NCBI RefSeq assembly: GCF_963082655.1 | Contig: NC_081555.1 | Location: 148,143,551 to 148,207,550, forward strand | From: Stomoxys calcitrans | Taxonomy: Eukaryota; Arthropoda; Insecta; Diptera; Muscidae | Direction of reading: 5' to 3' | Length of the DNA stretch: 64,000 nucleotides | In this document: piece after piece, positions 1-10,936 of the stretch | How the letters are laid out: every line of letters begins with the position of its first letter | Numbering within the stretch: the stretch's first letter is position 1 | Program-made: the position numbers and the translations under genes | Notes under the pieces: model-generated | What the model saw: the letters and a program-made list of their open reading frames with translations, nothing else | Told to the model about the DNA's origin: nothing | Database searches by the model: none

Positions 1-471
1 GGTCATAGCTAAAGAGTCTTTTTGTTTCCTTTTCTTCGCCTTTGGTCATGGGAGATGTTAGCAATGTGACGAAATATCGGTTGCCTGGGTTGTTATATAC
101 TCCACTTATAATGGAAGTGGTCTTAGTTGTTTACTTTGTTTTTGCTGAAGAAGAAGAGGATGAGAATGCCAAGAGAACTTTGTATCCAAGTTGTGTTTAG
201 AGAAGAAATTGGATCTACGGAAGCATGATTAGGAGAACAAGGCATTTGTCATACTTGAACATTTGTCTTTGGTTCAAGACCAATACTTTCAAAGAGTTCT
301 TGTTGTTGTTTATTTTTAAACATTTTTTTTTTTTGCTAGTCTATGTTTGAAACTTTTTGCTCTACAGTGGAGTTGAGTAAAGGAAAATTGGCTAAAATTT
401 ATTTTCATAGATGGTTAGTTTATACTGAAGTAGCCTACTAATAAGGTGAGTTTACTCGCAGACCAGGAGAA
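1..471. other. AT-rich non-coding DNA, no gene seen
   Basis: No coding pattern, RNA gene or repeat was recognised in this stretch. It contains T-rich runs and short A/G-rich words typical of fly intergenic or intronic DNA. It ends where the 3-prime terminus of an inverted TR153 element begins. Confidence 0.5.
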
Positions 472-2009
472 CAAGTAAAAAGGCGTTAAGTTCGGCCGGG
501 CCGAATTTTGGATACCCACCACTCTCCGTCATAATCCGGTGAAAAATGCATAATTTAAGCCCCCATAGCAGCTTTATCGCAATATGATCCGTTTTGGACC
601 AAATTCGACAGAACAAAATATGGGTATTTTTGATAGCCATATTCAAATGTAGTCCAATCCGAACCATATACAAGAGGGATGTCGAAAAGCCTAACATAAG
701 TCACTGTGTCAAATTTCTGCGAAATCGGTTTATATGGCATCTATATCAAAATCTTAACCGATATGGGCCAAATTGGAGAAGGCTGACAAGGGGCCTAACA
801 TAACTCACTGTCCCAAATTTCGGCGAAATCGGTCAATAAATGCGCCTTATATGGGCTCAAAACCGTAAATCGAGAGATCGGTATATATGGCAGCTATATC
901 CAAAACTGCACCAATAAGAGCCAAATTGAAAAAGAATGTCAAGGGGCCCAACACAACTCACTGTCCCAAATTTCGGCGAAATCGGACAATAAATGCGCCT
1001 TATATGGGCTCAAAACCGTAAATCGAGAGATCGGTCTATATGGCAGCTATATCCAAAACCGGACCAATCGGAGCCAAATTGAAGAATAATGTTGAAGGGC
1101 CTAACACAACTCACTGTCCCAAATTTCGGTCACATCGGACAATAAATGCGCCTTATATGGGCTCAAAACCTTAAATCGAGAGATCGGTTTATATGGCAGC
1201 TATATCCAAATCTGGACCGATCTGGGCCAAATTGAAGAAGTATGTCGAAGGTTCTAACATAACTCACTGTCCCAAATTTCGGTCACATCGGACAATAAAT
1301 GCGCCTTATATGGGCTCAAAACCTTAAATCGAGAGAACGATCTATATGGCAGCTATATCCAAATCTGGACCGATCTGGGCCAAATTGAAGAAGGATGTCG
1401 AAGGTTCTAACATAACTCACTGTCCCAAATTTTGGAGTAATCGGACAATAAATGCGCCTTATATGGGCTCAAAACCTTAAATCGAGAGAACGATCTATAT
1501 GGCAGCTATATCCAAAATTGGACCAATCGGAGCCAAATTGAAGAAGAATGTTGAAGGGCCTTACACAACTCACTGTCCCCAATTTCAACAAAATCGGATA
1601 ATAAATGTGTCTTTTATGGGCCTAAGACCCTAAATCGGATAATCGGTCTATATGGCAGCTATATCCAAATCTAGACTGATCTGAGCCAAATTGAAGGAGG
1701 GTGTCGAAAGGCTTGACACAACTCACTGTCCCAAATTTCAACAAAATGGGATGATAAATGTGGCTTTTATGGGCCTAAGACCCTAAACCGGCGGATCGGT
1801 CCATATGGGGGCTATATCAAGATATAGTCCGATTTAGCCTATCTTCGTACCTAACCTGCTTACGAACAAAAAAAGAATCTGTGCAAAATTTCAGCTCAAT
1901 ATCTCTATTTTTAAAGACTGTAGCATGATTTCAACAGACGGCCAGACGGACAGACGCACGGACATGGCTATATCGTCTTAGATTTATTCCCTGATCAAGA
2001 ATATATATG
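472..2009 (-). mobile_element. TR153 Helentron-like element, head truncated
   Basis: The element is in reverse orientation. Its 3-prime terminus is at the left: CAAGTAAAAAGGCG, then the palindrome TTCGGCCGGGCCGAA, then GATACCCACCAC, which is the subterminal inverted repeat. Between about 840 and 1810 lies a tandem array; the landmark word CAGCTATATCC recurs at 891, 1044, 1197, 1350, 1503 and 1656, exactly 153 bp apart each time. The right side carries the reversed head (CAGACGGACAGACG near 1938, then a reversed TATATTCTTGATC), but the outermost head with the terminal inverted repeat is missing, so the copy is truncated near 2009. No protein gene is present, as expected for a non-autonomous element. 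Helentron-like assignment is inferred from architecture. Confidence 0.8.
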
Positions 2010-2177
2010 GCTAATCAACTTTATTCGTCCCTTGCCGTAGCCTCTCAGGGGTGTGTTTGAAATATCATTTAGATGGAAGAAGAACCGTATCCTCACCAAG
2101 AAAGCTTGAACAGTTATCAGTATGAGAGCCCTATAGCCTGACGCGTGGTGTCCGGCTATTACACCCGCTTTAGTACT

Positions 2178-2510
2178 GGAGGCGACCGTAGCGCAGAAGT
2201 TGGCATGCCCGCCTATGACGCTGAACACCTGGGTTCGAATCCTTGCGAGAACATGAGAATACATTTTCAGCGGTGGTTATCCCCTCCTAATGCTGGCGAC
2301 ATTTGTAAGGTACTGTACCATTTGGTATGGCAGCCATGTAAAAACTTCCCACAAAGAGGTGTCTCACAGCGGCACGCCGTTCGGACTCGGCTATTAAAAG
2401 GAGGCCCCTTATTATTGAGCTTAAACTTGAATCGAACCGTATTCATTGATATACGAGAAGTTTGGCCCTGTTCCTTAATGGAATGTTCATGGTCAAATTG
2501 GAAATTTCCA
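2178..2510 (+). mobile_element. tRNA-derived SINE, family A
   Basis: The 5-prime end is a tRNA-like module with an A box (GTAGCGCAGAAGTTGGCATG) and a B box (GGGTTCGAATCC) about 35 bp downstream, which would form an internal RNA polymerase III promoter. The body carries landmarks shared by all family members: CCCTCCTAATGCTGGCGACA, GTTCGGACTCGGCTAT, TTGAGCTTAAACTTGAATCG and CCTGTTCCTTAATGGAATG. The open frame of 200 codons running through it is not a gene; it exists because the SINE lacks stops in that frame. A reverse-oriented relative follows 457 bp downstream. Confidence 0.85.
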
Positions 2511-2967
2511 ATAGTACTCGACGATCTATTGCACGCAAGTCATGACAACCCAGTGCAGATTTCCTGCTTACAATGCAGCCACCGCATTAGAAGGGATTCC
2601 CACCAATTTTTTTCAAAATGTAATTTTCAGAGCTCAGTTTTTCCTTTTTGCGGATTATCTTACTTTTGCCCTCAGCATTACTTTGTGAACGTGTGCAAGT
2701 ACATGCAAATAACAAAGCTCTTTGGCTTGTTTGAGTTCTTTCTTTAAGTTGTATTTTTGTTCGCAATTTGTTTATTTTGCTTTATGTCTGCAGTTCATTA
2801 GCATCCTCCTTAGTCTGCCGTTAAGCCATTGGGACACTTGTATATGGGACGCTTATTTCATGTGCATTGACTTTGTTCGGAATTCTATGCAACTTCTGTT
2901 ATGTCAACAGATCAAAGTGTTTGGTCGTAAACGGATTACTTGGGCGTTGGAAATTTTTGGCAATTGT
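2511..2967. other. unclassified DNA between two inverted SINEs
   Basis: No repeat family or gene was recognised. The stretch separates a forward and a reverse family A SINE, so transcripts across it could form a long stem-loop. Confidence 0.4.
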
Positions 2968-3191
2968 CAATGATAAGGGACCTCCTTTTTATAGCCGAGT
3001 CCGAACGGCGCCCCGCAGTGCGACACCTCTTTGGGGAGAAGCTTTTACATAGCATAGTACTTCACAAATATCGCCAGCATAAGGAGGGGATAACCACCGC
3101 TGAACATTTTTTCTGATGTTCTCGCCAGGATTCTAACCCAAGTGTTCAGCGTCTAGGCGGACTTGCTAACCTCTGCGCTACGGTGGCCTCC
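2968..3191 (-). mobile_element. tRNA-derived SINE, family A, reverse, 3-prime truncated
   Basis: The reverse complement shows the A box region (GTAGCGCAGAGGTTAGCA) next to the right edge, then a B box with one mutated base (the forward strand reads AGGATTCTAACCC instead of AGGATTCGAACCC), then the CCTCCTTATGCTGGCGA and CGTTCGGACTCGG landmarks. The 3-prime part of the family, after the CATTG word, is missing. The altered B box suggests a dead copy. Confidence 0.8.
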
Positions 3192-5070
3192 AATGGGCCA
3201 TTCTGGTCCATATAGTGATATAGCTGTCCTATAAACCGATCTCGGATCTTGACCTTTTTAGCCTTTAGAGGGCGCATTTCTTATCCGATTTAGCTGAATT
3301 TTGTATGAAATATTTTTTTATGACTTCTAAAAACTGGGTCAAGCATGGGTTCAATCAGTTCAAGCTTGATATAGTTGCCCTATAAACCGATCTCCGATCT
3401 TAATTTCTTCAGCCTCTAGAGGGCGCAATTATCCGATTTGGCTTAAATTTAGCCTAAAGTGTTTCGTTTTGACTTCCAAAAACTGTGCTAAGTATGGTTA
3501 ATAACATGATATAGCCGCCTTATAAACCGATCTCGGATCTTGACGGATCCTCTAGAGGGCGCATTTCTTATCCCATTTGTTGAAATTTTGTATGAAGTGT
3601 TTCGGTTTGATTTCCCTCAACTGGGCCAAGCATGGGTTAAATCAGTTCATTACCTGATATAGCCACCATATCAACCGATCTCGGATCTTAATTTCTTGAG
3701 CGCAATTATCCGATTTGGCTGAAATTTAGCATTTCGTTATGACTTCCAAAAACTGTGCTAAGCATGGTTTATAACCTGATATAGCCGCCCTATAAACCGA
3801 TCTGGGACCTTGACGGATCCTCTAGAGGGCGCAATTCTTATCCCATTTTGGTGAAATTTTGCATGAAGTATTTAGTTTCGATTTCCAACAACTTGGCCTA
3901 TAATGGGTTACATCGGTTCATAACCTGATATAGTCGCCATATAAACCGATCTCGGATCTTAATTTCTTGAGCCTCTAGAAGGCGCAATTATCCGATTTGG
4001 CTGAAATTTAGCATTTCGTTATGACTTTCAACAACTGTGCTAAGTATGGTTCATAACCTGATACAGCCGCTCTATAAACCGATCTCGGATCTTGATGGAT
4101 CCTCTAGAGGGCGCAACTCTTATTCCATTTTGGTGAACTTTTGCATGAAGTATTTCGTTTTGATTTCCAACAACTGGGCCTAGCATGGGTTAAATCAGTT
4201 CATAACCTGATATGGCTGCCATATAAATCGATCTCTGATCTTGATTTCTTGAGCCTCCAGAGGGCGCAATTCTCCTGAGCCTCTAGAGGGGGCTTTCTCA
4301 TCCATCCAAGCATGGGTTAAATCGGTTCATAAATTGCTAAAGCGGTCACAACATTTTATCTCGATTTTTTGACTTCTTTTACCTCTACAGGACGCAATTT
4401 TCATCCGATTTGTGTTTTGACTTCCAACAGCTGTGCTAAGTATGGTTTAAATCGGTTTATAATCTGATATAGCTGGCTTATAAACCGATTTTCTGACTGG
4501 TCTTCTTGAGTCTCTAGAAGGCGCAATCATCACCCGATTTGACTGAAATTTTGCATGTAAAGTTTTGCTTTTACTTTCAATAGCTGGGCCAAGCAGGGGT
4601 TAAATCGGTTCATAACCTGATATGGCCGCCATAAAAATCGATCTCGGATCTTGATTTCTTGAGCCTCTATTTGGCTGAAATTTAGCATGAAGTGTTTCGT
4701 TTTGACTTTCAACAAGTGATTCACCCGATTTGACTGAAATTTTGCACTTAAAGTTTTATTTTTACTGTCAATAGCTGTATCAAGAGTGGTTCAAATAGGT
4801 TCATAACCTGATATAGCTTCTATATCCACCGATTTAGGGTCTTAAGCCTATTAAAGTTGCATTTATTTCCCGATTCCGCTGAAACTAGTCACAATGAGTT
4901 GCTTTAAGCCTCCCATCAACTGACCCCAATATGATCCAGATTGGATCATATTTAGAAATAGCTGCCATATAGACCGATCTGCTGACATAGGATCTAAAAT
5001 CTGCATTTATTATCTGATTGCGTTGGAATTTTTAATAGTGAGTGAGATGATTTTGGGTCTATGTGATACA
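3192..5070 (+). mobile_element. TR153 tandem array, degenerate, both ends missing
   Basis: About a dozen diverged copies of the 153-bp module run head to tail, with landmarks ATATAAACCGATCTCGGATC, GCCTCTAGAGGGCGCA, GCTGAAATT, ACTGTGCTAAGTATGG and CATAACCTGATATAGC. Copies are more diverged and have more indels than in other TR153 elements, and some are shortened (for example around 4240-4330), so this is probably one of the older insertions. Neither the terminal inverted repeat nor the 3-prime palindrome is present. The left edge abuts a SINE directly. Confidence 0.75.
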
Positions 5071-5929
5071 GGGTTGCCATACTGTCAGGAATCAAACTAC
5101 TCAACAAAATAATTTTCGAGCAGCTATAACATTCAGGTTTGTTTGGAAAAAATCGTAGAGACCACAAAGGGTTAAAAATTAAAAAAAAAAAATGTTTTTA
5201 ATTTTTGATATATAACTTTAAAATGCAGCATATTCTGTGGAAAAGCTCTTTCGTGCCATACTGCCAGGATGTTCTGCAGTGACGTTCTATTTTTAAAAAT
5301 ATTTTTAACTTTTTTTATTTTTGTTTTCTATTTTCAGGTAAGAAAATAAAATATAAAAACTGTATAAACGAATTAAGGTAAACATATATAATATTTTTCT
5401 ATGCCATTTTAAGGTAAACATATATAATATTTTTCTATCCCACAACTGCTTATCGAAAATAGCACAAGATAAGCTGTTTTTTTTGTTCAAATGAGAGCTT
5501 ATACGGTCTAGGAATGCCAGTCTTATACACAATAAATTAAAAAATAAAAAAAGTATTAAAAAAAATTAAAAAAAAAGATATAAAACAGGCAACCCTAAAA
5601 TAGAAATGAAAAATTCGGCTGAGACAGGTTGTGGTTTGAAAGCAGAATTTTCGGCACCAATGATCGGTTGCCGTCATCTTAGCTTTCTAAGTCATCAACA
5701 CAAGTAGTTGGACGAAGTGTCGAGCTTGGTTAGTTTTGTATGCATTTCATAGCCGTGCTTTCGCAATCAAGCTAAATATAACCTACCAGCTGTGCGGCCT
5801 TTGAAGCTCCCCACACCTAAAGATGTCTGATGTTGTTGTTGGAGGTAACATAAAAAGTCATTGTACAAAATTTCAACCAAACCGAATAAGAATTACGCCT
5901 TTGCCAAAGTTAGGGGTTGAAATCACCTC
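5071..5929. other. AT-rich DNA with a short direct repeat
   Basis: No gene was recognised. Two near-identical copies of AAGGTAAACATATATAATAT plus flanking bases begin at 5374 and 5411, a 37-bp direct duplication. The words TGCCATACTG and CAGGA occur near 5090 and 5255, hinting at an older degenerate repeat. The right part, from about 5845, contains reversed TR153-like words (CAAAATTTCAACCAAACCG). Confidence 0.4.
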
Positions 5930-5949
5930 TCATGCACTGACTGCGTACT

Positions 5950-6045
5950 ACAGTTGTTAGATCAATAATGGTGTATGGTGTTGTGGTCTGGTGGATGACG
6001 CATCATATGTCCATCTACTGTTCAATATTCAGTTGGATCTCAAGG
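5950..6045 (+). pseudogene. LOA-like LINE reverse transcriptase scrap
   Basis: Conceptual translation from about 5953 gives RSIMVYGVVVWW, closely matching the RPIMLYGVVIWW segment that follows the RT palm in the longer LOA-like copy at 37.7-38.5 kb. The match continues weakly into a CSIF/YSIV segment and then stops. It is a short dead scrap with no open frame of its own. Confidence 0.6.
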
Positions 6046-6612
6046 CCGCATGAGTCGCTATTTGATAGAAAAAAGAATTGATTTGAACCATACTTAGCAC
6101 CGTTGTTAGAAGTCATAACAAAACAAGTCATGCGAAAATTTCAGTTAAATCGGATAAGTATTGCGCCCTCTAGTGGCTCAAGAAGTCACGATTCAAGATC
6201 GGTTTATATGACAGCTTTACACGTTGTGCAAAATTTCAGCCAAATCGGATAGTAATTGCGCCATCTAGACGCTCAAGAAGTCAAGACCCCAGATAGGTTT
6301 ATATGACAGCTATATCAGGTTATGAATCGATTTGAACCATACTTGACACAGTTGTTGAAAGTCATAGCGAAACACGTCGTGCAAAATTTCATTCCAATCG
6401 GACGAGAATTGCGCCCTCTAGTGGCTCAAGAAGTCAAGATCCAAGATCGGTTTATATAGCAGCTATATCAAAACATGGACCGATATGGCCCATTTACAAT
6501 CCCAACTAATAAGAAGTATTTGTACAAAATTTCAAGCGGCTAGCTTTACTCCTTCGACAGACGGACGGACGGACATGGCTAGATTGACTTAAAGTGCCAT
6601 CACAATATACAA
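6046..6612 (-). mobile_element. TR153 fragment, reverse, head region
   Basis: Roughly two and a half reversed 153-bp modules (landmarks GCGCCCTCTAGTGGCTCAAG and CAAGATCGGTTTATAT) lead into the reversed head: GGCTAGCTTTACTCCTTCG and then GACAGACGGACGGACGGACA near 6558. The terminal inverted repeat is absent because the sequence changes into the dimeric-repeat element at about 6612. The 3-prime terminus on the left is also absent. Confidence 0.75.
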
Positions 6613-8276
6613 TACTTATATAGCAGCTATATCTAAATCTGGGCCGATTTCTATGAAATTCACCAGTATCGTCGAGAGTTATAAGAAAGTCCCCCCTGCC
6701 AAATTACGAGAAAATAAGTTAACAAATGAGCATTTTATTGCAATATTTCTCAAAATCCGACGAACATATACATGGGAGCTATATCTAAATATGAACCGAT
6801 TTGGAGCAAACTTCTCAGATTTTGTGGAAGTCATCGAGAAAAGCGTTGTACAAAATTTTGGCAAGATGGGTCAATAAATGCGCTTGCAGTCGCTCTAGAA
6901 GTGAAAATCGGGCGATATACTTATATAGCAGCTATATGTAAATCTGGGCCGATTTTTATGAAATTCACCAGTATCGTCGAGAGTCATAAGAAAATCCCTC
7001 CTGCCAAATTACGAGAGAATTGGTTAACAAATGAACACTTTATTGCAATATTTCTCAAAATCGGACGAACATATGTATTGAAGCTATATCTAAATCTGAA
7101 CCGATTTTGAGCAAACTTCTCAGATATTGTTGAAGTCGTTGAGGAAAGCGTTGTACAAATTTTTTGGCAAGATGGGTCAATAAATGCGCTTGCAGTGGTT
7201 CTTGGAGTGAAAATCGGGCGATATACATATATGGCAGCTATATCTAAATCTGAACCGATTTCTATAAAATTCATCAGTAGTGTCGATAGTAACAAGAAAA
7301 TCCCCCCTGCCAAATTACGAGAGAATCGGTTAATAAATGAGCACTTTATTGCAATATTTTTCAAAATCAGACCAACCTATATATGGGAGCTATATCTAAA
7401 TCTGAACCGATTTGGAGCAAACTTCTCAGATATTGTGGAAGTCATCGAGGAAAGCGTTGTACAATTTTTTGGCAAGATGGGTCAATAAATGCGCTTGCAG
7501 TGGTTCTTGGAGTGAAAATCGGGCGATATACTTATATAGCAGCTATATGTAAATCTGGGCCGATTTTTATGAAATTCACCAGTAACGTCGAGAGTCATAA
7601 GAAAATCCCTCCCGCCAAATTACGAGAATTTTAGTTAACAAATGAGCACTTTATTGCAATATTTCTCAAAATCGGACGAACATATGTATGGGAGCTATAT
7701 CTAAATCTGAACCGATTTGGAGCAAGCTTCTCAGATATTGTGGAAGTCGTCGAGGAAAGCGTTGTACAAAATTTTGGCAAGATTGGTCAATAAATGCGCT
7801 TGCAGTGGTTTTTGGAGTGAAAATCGGGCGATATACATATATGGCAGCTATATCTAAATCTGAACCGATTTCTATAAAATTCACCAGTAATGTCGAGAGT
7901 CATAAGAAAATCCCTCCCGCCAAATTACGAGAGAATCGGTTAATAAATGAGCACTTTATTGCAATATTTTTCACAATCGGACCAACCTATATATGGGAGC
8001 TATATCTAAATCTGAACCGATTTTGAGCAAACTTCTCAGATATTGTTGAAGTCGTCGAGGAAAGCGTTGTACAAATTTTTGGCAAGATGGGTCAATAAAT
8101 GCGCTTGCAGTGGTTCTTGGAGTGAAAATCGGGCGATATACTTATATAGCAGCTATATCTAAATCTGAACCGATTTCTATAAAATTCACCAGTAGTGTCG
8201 AAAGTTACAAGAAAATCCCACCTGCCAAATTACAAGAAAATCGGTTAATAAATGAGCACTTTATTGCAATATTTTT
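6613..8276 (-). repeat. TR153 subfamily with 305/306-bp higher-order repeat
   Basis: The landmark CGCTTGCAGT occurs at 6881, 7187, 7492, 7797 and 8102, giving intervals of 306, 305, 305 and 305 bp, that is 2 x 153. Each dimer contains two related half-units, one with AGCAAACTTCTCAGATATTG and one with ATGAAATTCACCAGTA. Dimers resemble each other far more than the two halves do, the mark of a higher-order repeat amplified as dimers. Five dimers lie here. The array is interrupted at 8276 by another TR153 element and resumes at 9719. Confidence 0.85.
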
Positions 8277-9718
8277 ATACCCTCCACCATAAGAAGGGGG
8301 GTATACTAATTTCGTCATTCTGATTGTAACTACTCGAAATATTCGTCTGAGACCCCATAAAGTATATATATTCTTGATCGTCGTGAAATTTTATGTCGAT
8401 CTAGCCATGTCCGTCCGTCTGTCCGTCCGTCTGTCTGTCGAAAGCACGCTAACTTCCGAAGGAGTAAAGCTAGCCGCTTGAAATTTTGCACAAATACTTC
8501 TTATTAGTGTAGGTCGGTTGGTATTGTAAATGGGCCATATCGGTCCATGTTTTGATATAGCTGCCATATAAACCAATCTTGGGTCTTGACTTTTTGAGCC
8601 TCTAGAGTGCGCAATTCTTATCCGATTGGGATGAAATTTGGCACGACGTGTTTTATTATGATATCCAACAACTGTGCCAAGTATGGTTCAAATCGGTGTA
8701 TAACCTGATATAGCTGCCATATAAACCCATCTTGGGTCTTGACTTCTTGAGCCTCTAGAGAGCGCAATTCTTATCCGATTGGAATGAAATTTTGCACGAC
8801 GTGTTTCGTTATTATATCCAACAATTGTGCCAAGTATGGTTCAAATCGGTCCATAACCTGATATAGCTGCCACATAAACCGATCCGGGGTCTTGACTTCT
8901 TGAGCCTCTAGAGTGCGCACTTCTTATCCGATTGGAATAAAATTTTGCACAACGTGTTTTGTTACGATATCCAATAACTGTGCCGAGTATGGTTCAAATC
9001 GGTCCATAACCTTATATAGCTGTCATATAAACCGATCTTGGGTCTTGACTTCTTGAGCCTCTAGAGTGCGCAATTCTTATCCAATTTGAATGAATTTTGG
9101 CACGTAGTATTTTGTTATAATATCCAACAACTGTGCCAAATATGGTTCAAATCGGTCCATAACCTGATATAGCTGTCATATAAACAGATCTGGGGACTTG
9201 TCTTCTTGAGCTTCTAGAGGGCGCAATTCCTATCCGATTTTTCTGAAATTTCGCAAGACGTTTTTTTATTGTTACTTTCAACAACTGTGTCAAATAAAGT
9301 ACAAGTCGGTTCATAACCTGATATAGCTGCCATATAAACCGATCTGGGATCTTGACTTCTTGAGCCTCTAGAGGTCGCAATTATTATCAGATTTGCCTGA
9401 AATTTTGTACGACGGATTCTTTCATGACCATCAACATACGTGTTTATTATGGTCTGAATCGGTCCATAGCCCGATACAGCTCCCATATAAACCGATCTCC
9501 ATATTTTACTTTTTGAGCTCACAAAGGGCGCAATTCTTATTCGAATTGGCAGACATTTTACACAGGTCTCCAGGTCTCGCTCTAATAGCAGAGCAAATCT
9601 TCTCTTATATCCTATTTTTTGCATAAGAAGAGATGCCGGGAAAAGAACTCGACAAATGCGATCCATGGTGGAGGGTTTATAAGATTCGGCCAGGCCGAAC
9701 TTAGCACGCTTTTACTTG
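8277..9718 (+). mobile_element. complete TR153 element nested in the dimeric array
   Basis: The left terminus ATACCCTCCACCATAAG is followed by GGGGGGTATACTAA, so the first ~30 bp can fold on themselves. The head carries CCATGTCCGTCCGTCTG. The 153-bp modules are strictly spaced: CTGCC or an equivalent at 8561, 8714, 8867, 9020, 9173 and 9327. The 3-prime end shows CCATGGTGGAGGGTTTATAA, then GGCCAGGCCGAA, then CACGCTTTTACTTG. The interrupted host word GCAATATTTTT/CAAAATCGG can be read intact in neighbouring repeat copies. It shows that the insertion went into a T run, with a TT either duplicated or belonging to the element. Confidence 0.88.
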
Positions 9719-10095
9719 TTCAAAATCGGATCAATAAATGCGCTTGCAGTGGCTCTAGAAGTGAAAATCGGGCGATATACATATATGGCAACTATATCTA
9801 AATCTAAACCGATTTCTATAAAATTCACCAGTAGTGTCGAAAGTTACAAGAAAATCCCCCCTGCCAAATTACGAGAGGATCGGCACTTTATTGCAATATT
9901 TTTCAAAATCCGACCAACTTATATATGGGAGCTATATCGAAATCTAAACCGATTTTTCCAGTTTCGATAAGCTTCTTCTCTAGGTCGAAAAACATGCATG
10001 TACCCAATTTCAAGACGATCAGATGAAAACTGCGACCTGTACTTTGCATACAGATTATCATGGACAGACGGACAGACAGATAGACAGACGTGAGT
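9719..10095 (-). repeat. continuation of dimeric TR153 array and its head
   Basis: The sequence picks up in the dimeric repeat exactly where it stopped at 8276 (TTCAAAATCGGATCAATAAAT). It runs for about one more dimer and then enters a reversed head with ATCATGGACAGACGGACAGA near 10060. The head differs from the common TR153 head, which supports a separate subfamily. The outer end near ATACCACCACAGG may be a decayed terminal inverted repeat. Confidence 0.7.
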
Positions 10096-10936
10096 CCGAT
10101 ATACCACCACAGGCTCTGGTCTGTTGTTACAAAACAAAGACTCTGGCATCACATTGGAATGAAATAGTCAAAGTAAGTCTCTTTAACCACCCCTTTAAGA
10201 AACTCTTTAACTACACACAGACCACATAAAAAAAGTTTGAAGAAAATGCGTTTTTTTTGGCCGATAGAAACACCTGTATTTCAACAACATATCTTTGGTC
10301 GATGTTGAATGAACTGCATCACATTTCTTTGTTCTTTATAGAATTTGTTTAATATTTACCTTTCGTGGCAGCTAACAATTAAAAGATATTTAAAAAAACA
10401 TATTGTTTTTCATCTTTGCGACTCAATAAAACGATAAAAGTTTGTATAAAGCATTTGTGTATATATATTTGGTCGTTATACGCTACAATATTCTGTTGTT
10501 ATTGGATAAAAAAAGAGAAAAAACGAAAAATTTAATACAAATTTCAATTATGAACATTCAAAAGATGGTAGGAAATATGGCTATTGGCCCAATGGACTGA
10601 CATTTATTCATACATGTGTAGATTATTGAGAGAAAAAAATGCCGAGTGCAAAGTTAATTAACGCCTAGCTAACATTGGTGATGTTCGTAATGAGTTCTAT
10701 TCATACACACACACAAAAGAATTTGACACACACATACAAGTGCAGATAGACAAATTAAAAAAAAAAGGAGAAAAAAACTTTTTAATAAGAGTTGCCGTTG
10801 CCACTGACTGGCATAGCTGCCAAAATACCAGCAGATTACATTCGTGCAGGTGGCATCTCGTTTTTTGACTGAGTCAGAGCAATAGCCAAGGCAATAGGTG
10901 GTCATATCGCGTAAAAGTGAATGGATTCTGGAATTT
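10096..10936. other. unclassified AT-rich DNA
   Basis: No gene or recognised repeat was found. Short CA/ACAC tracts near 10707-10738 and an A-rich run near 10757 are the only simple structure. It lies between a TR153 head and the 3-prime end of a LINE. Confidence 0.4.

Noticed and set aside
2184..2250. Possible functional tRNA gene
   Set aside because: A and B boxes are present, but no cloverleaf acceptor stem pairs and the same head is followed by a SINE body in ten copies.
2145..2747. 200-codon plus-strand frame
   Set aside because: It spans a complete tRNA-derived SINE and unique flank; similar frames occur at other SINE copies (for example 48992-49279).
5305..5532. 75-codon minus-strand frame with internal repeat
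   Set aside because: The repeat comes from a 37-bp duplication in AT-rich DNA; no domain.
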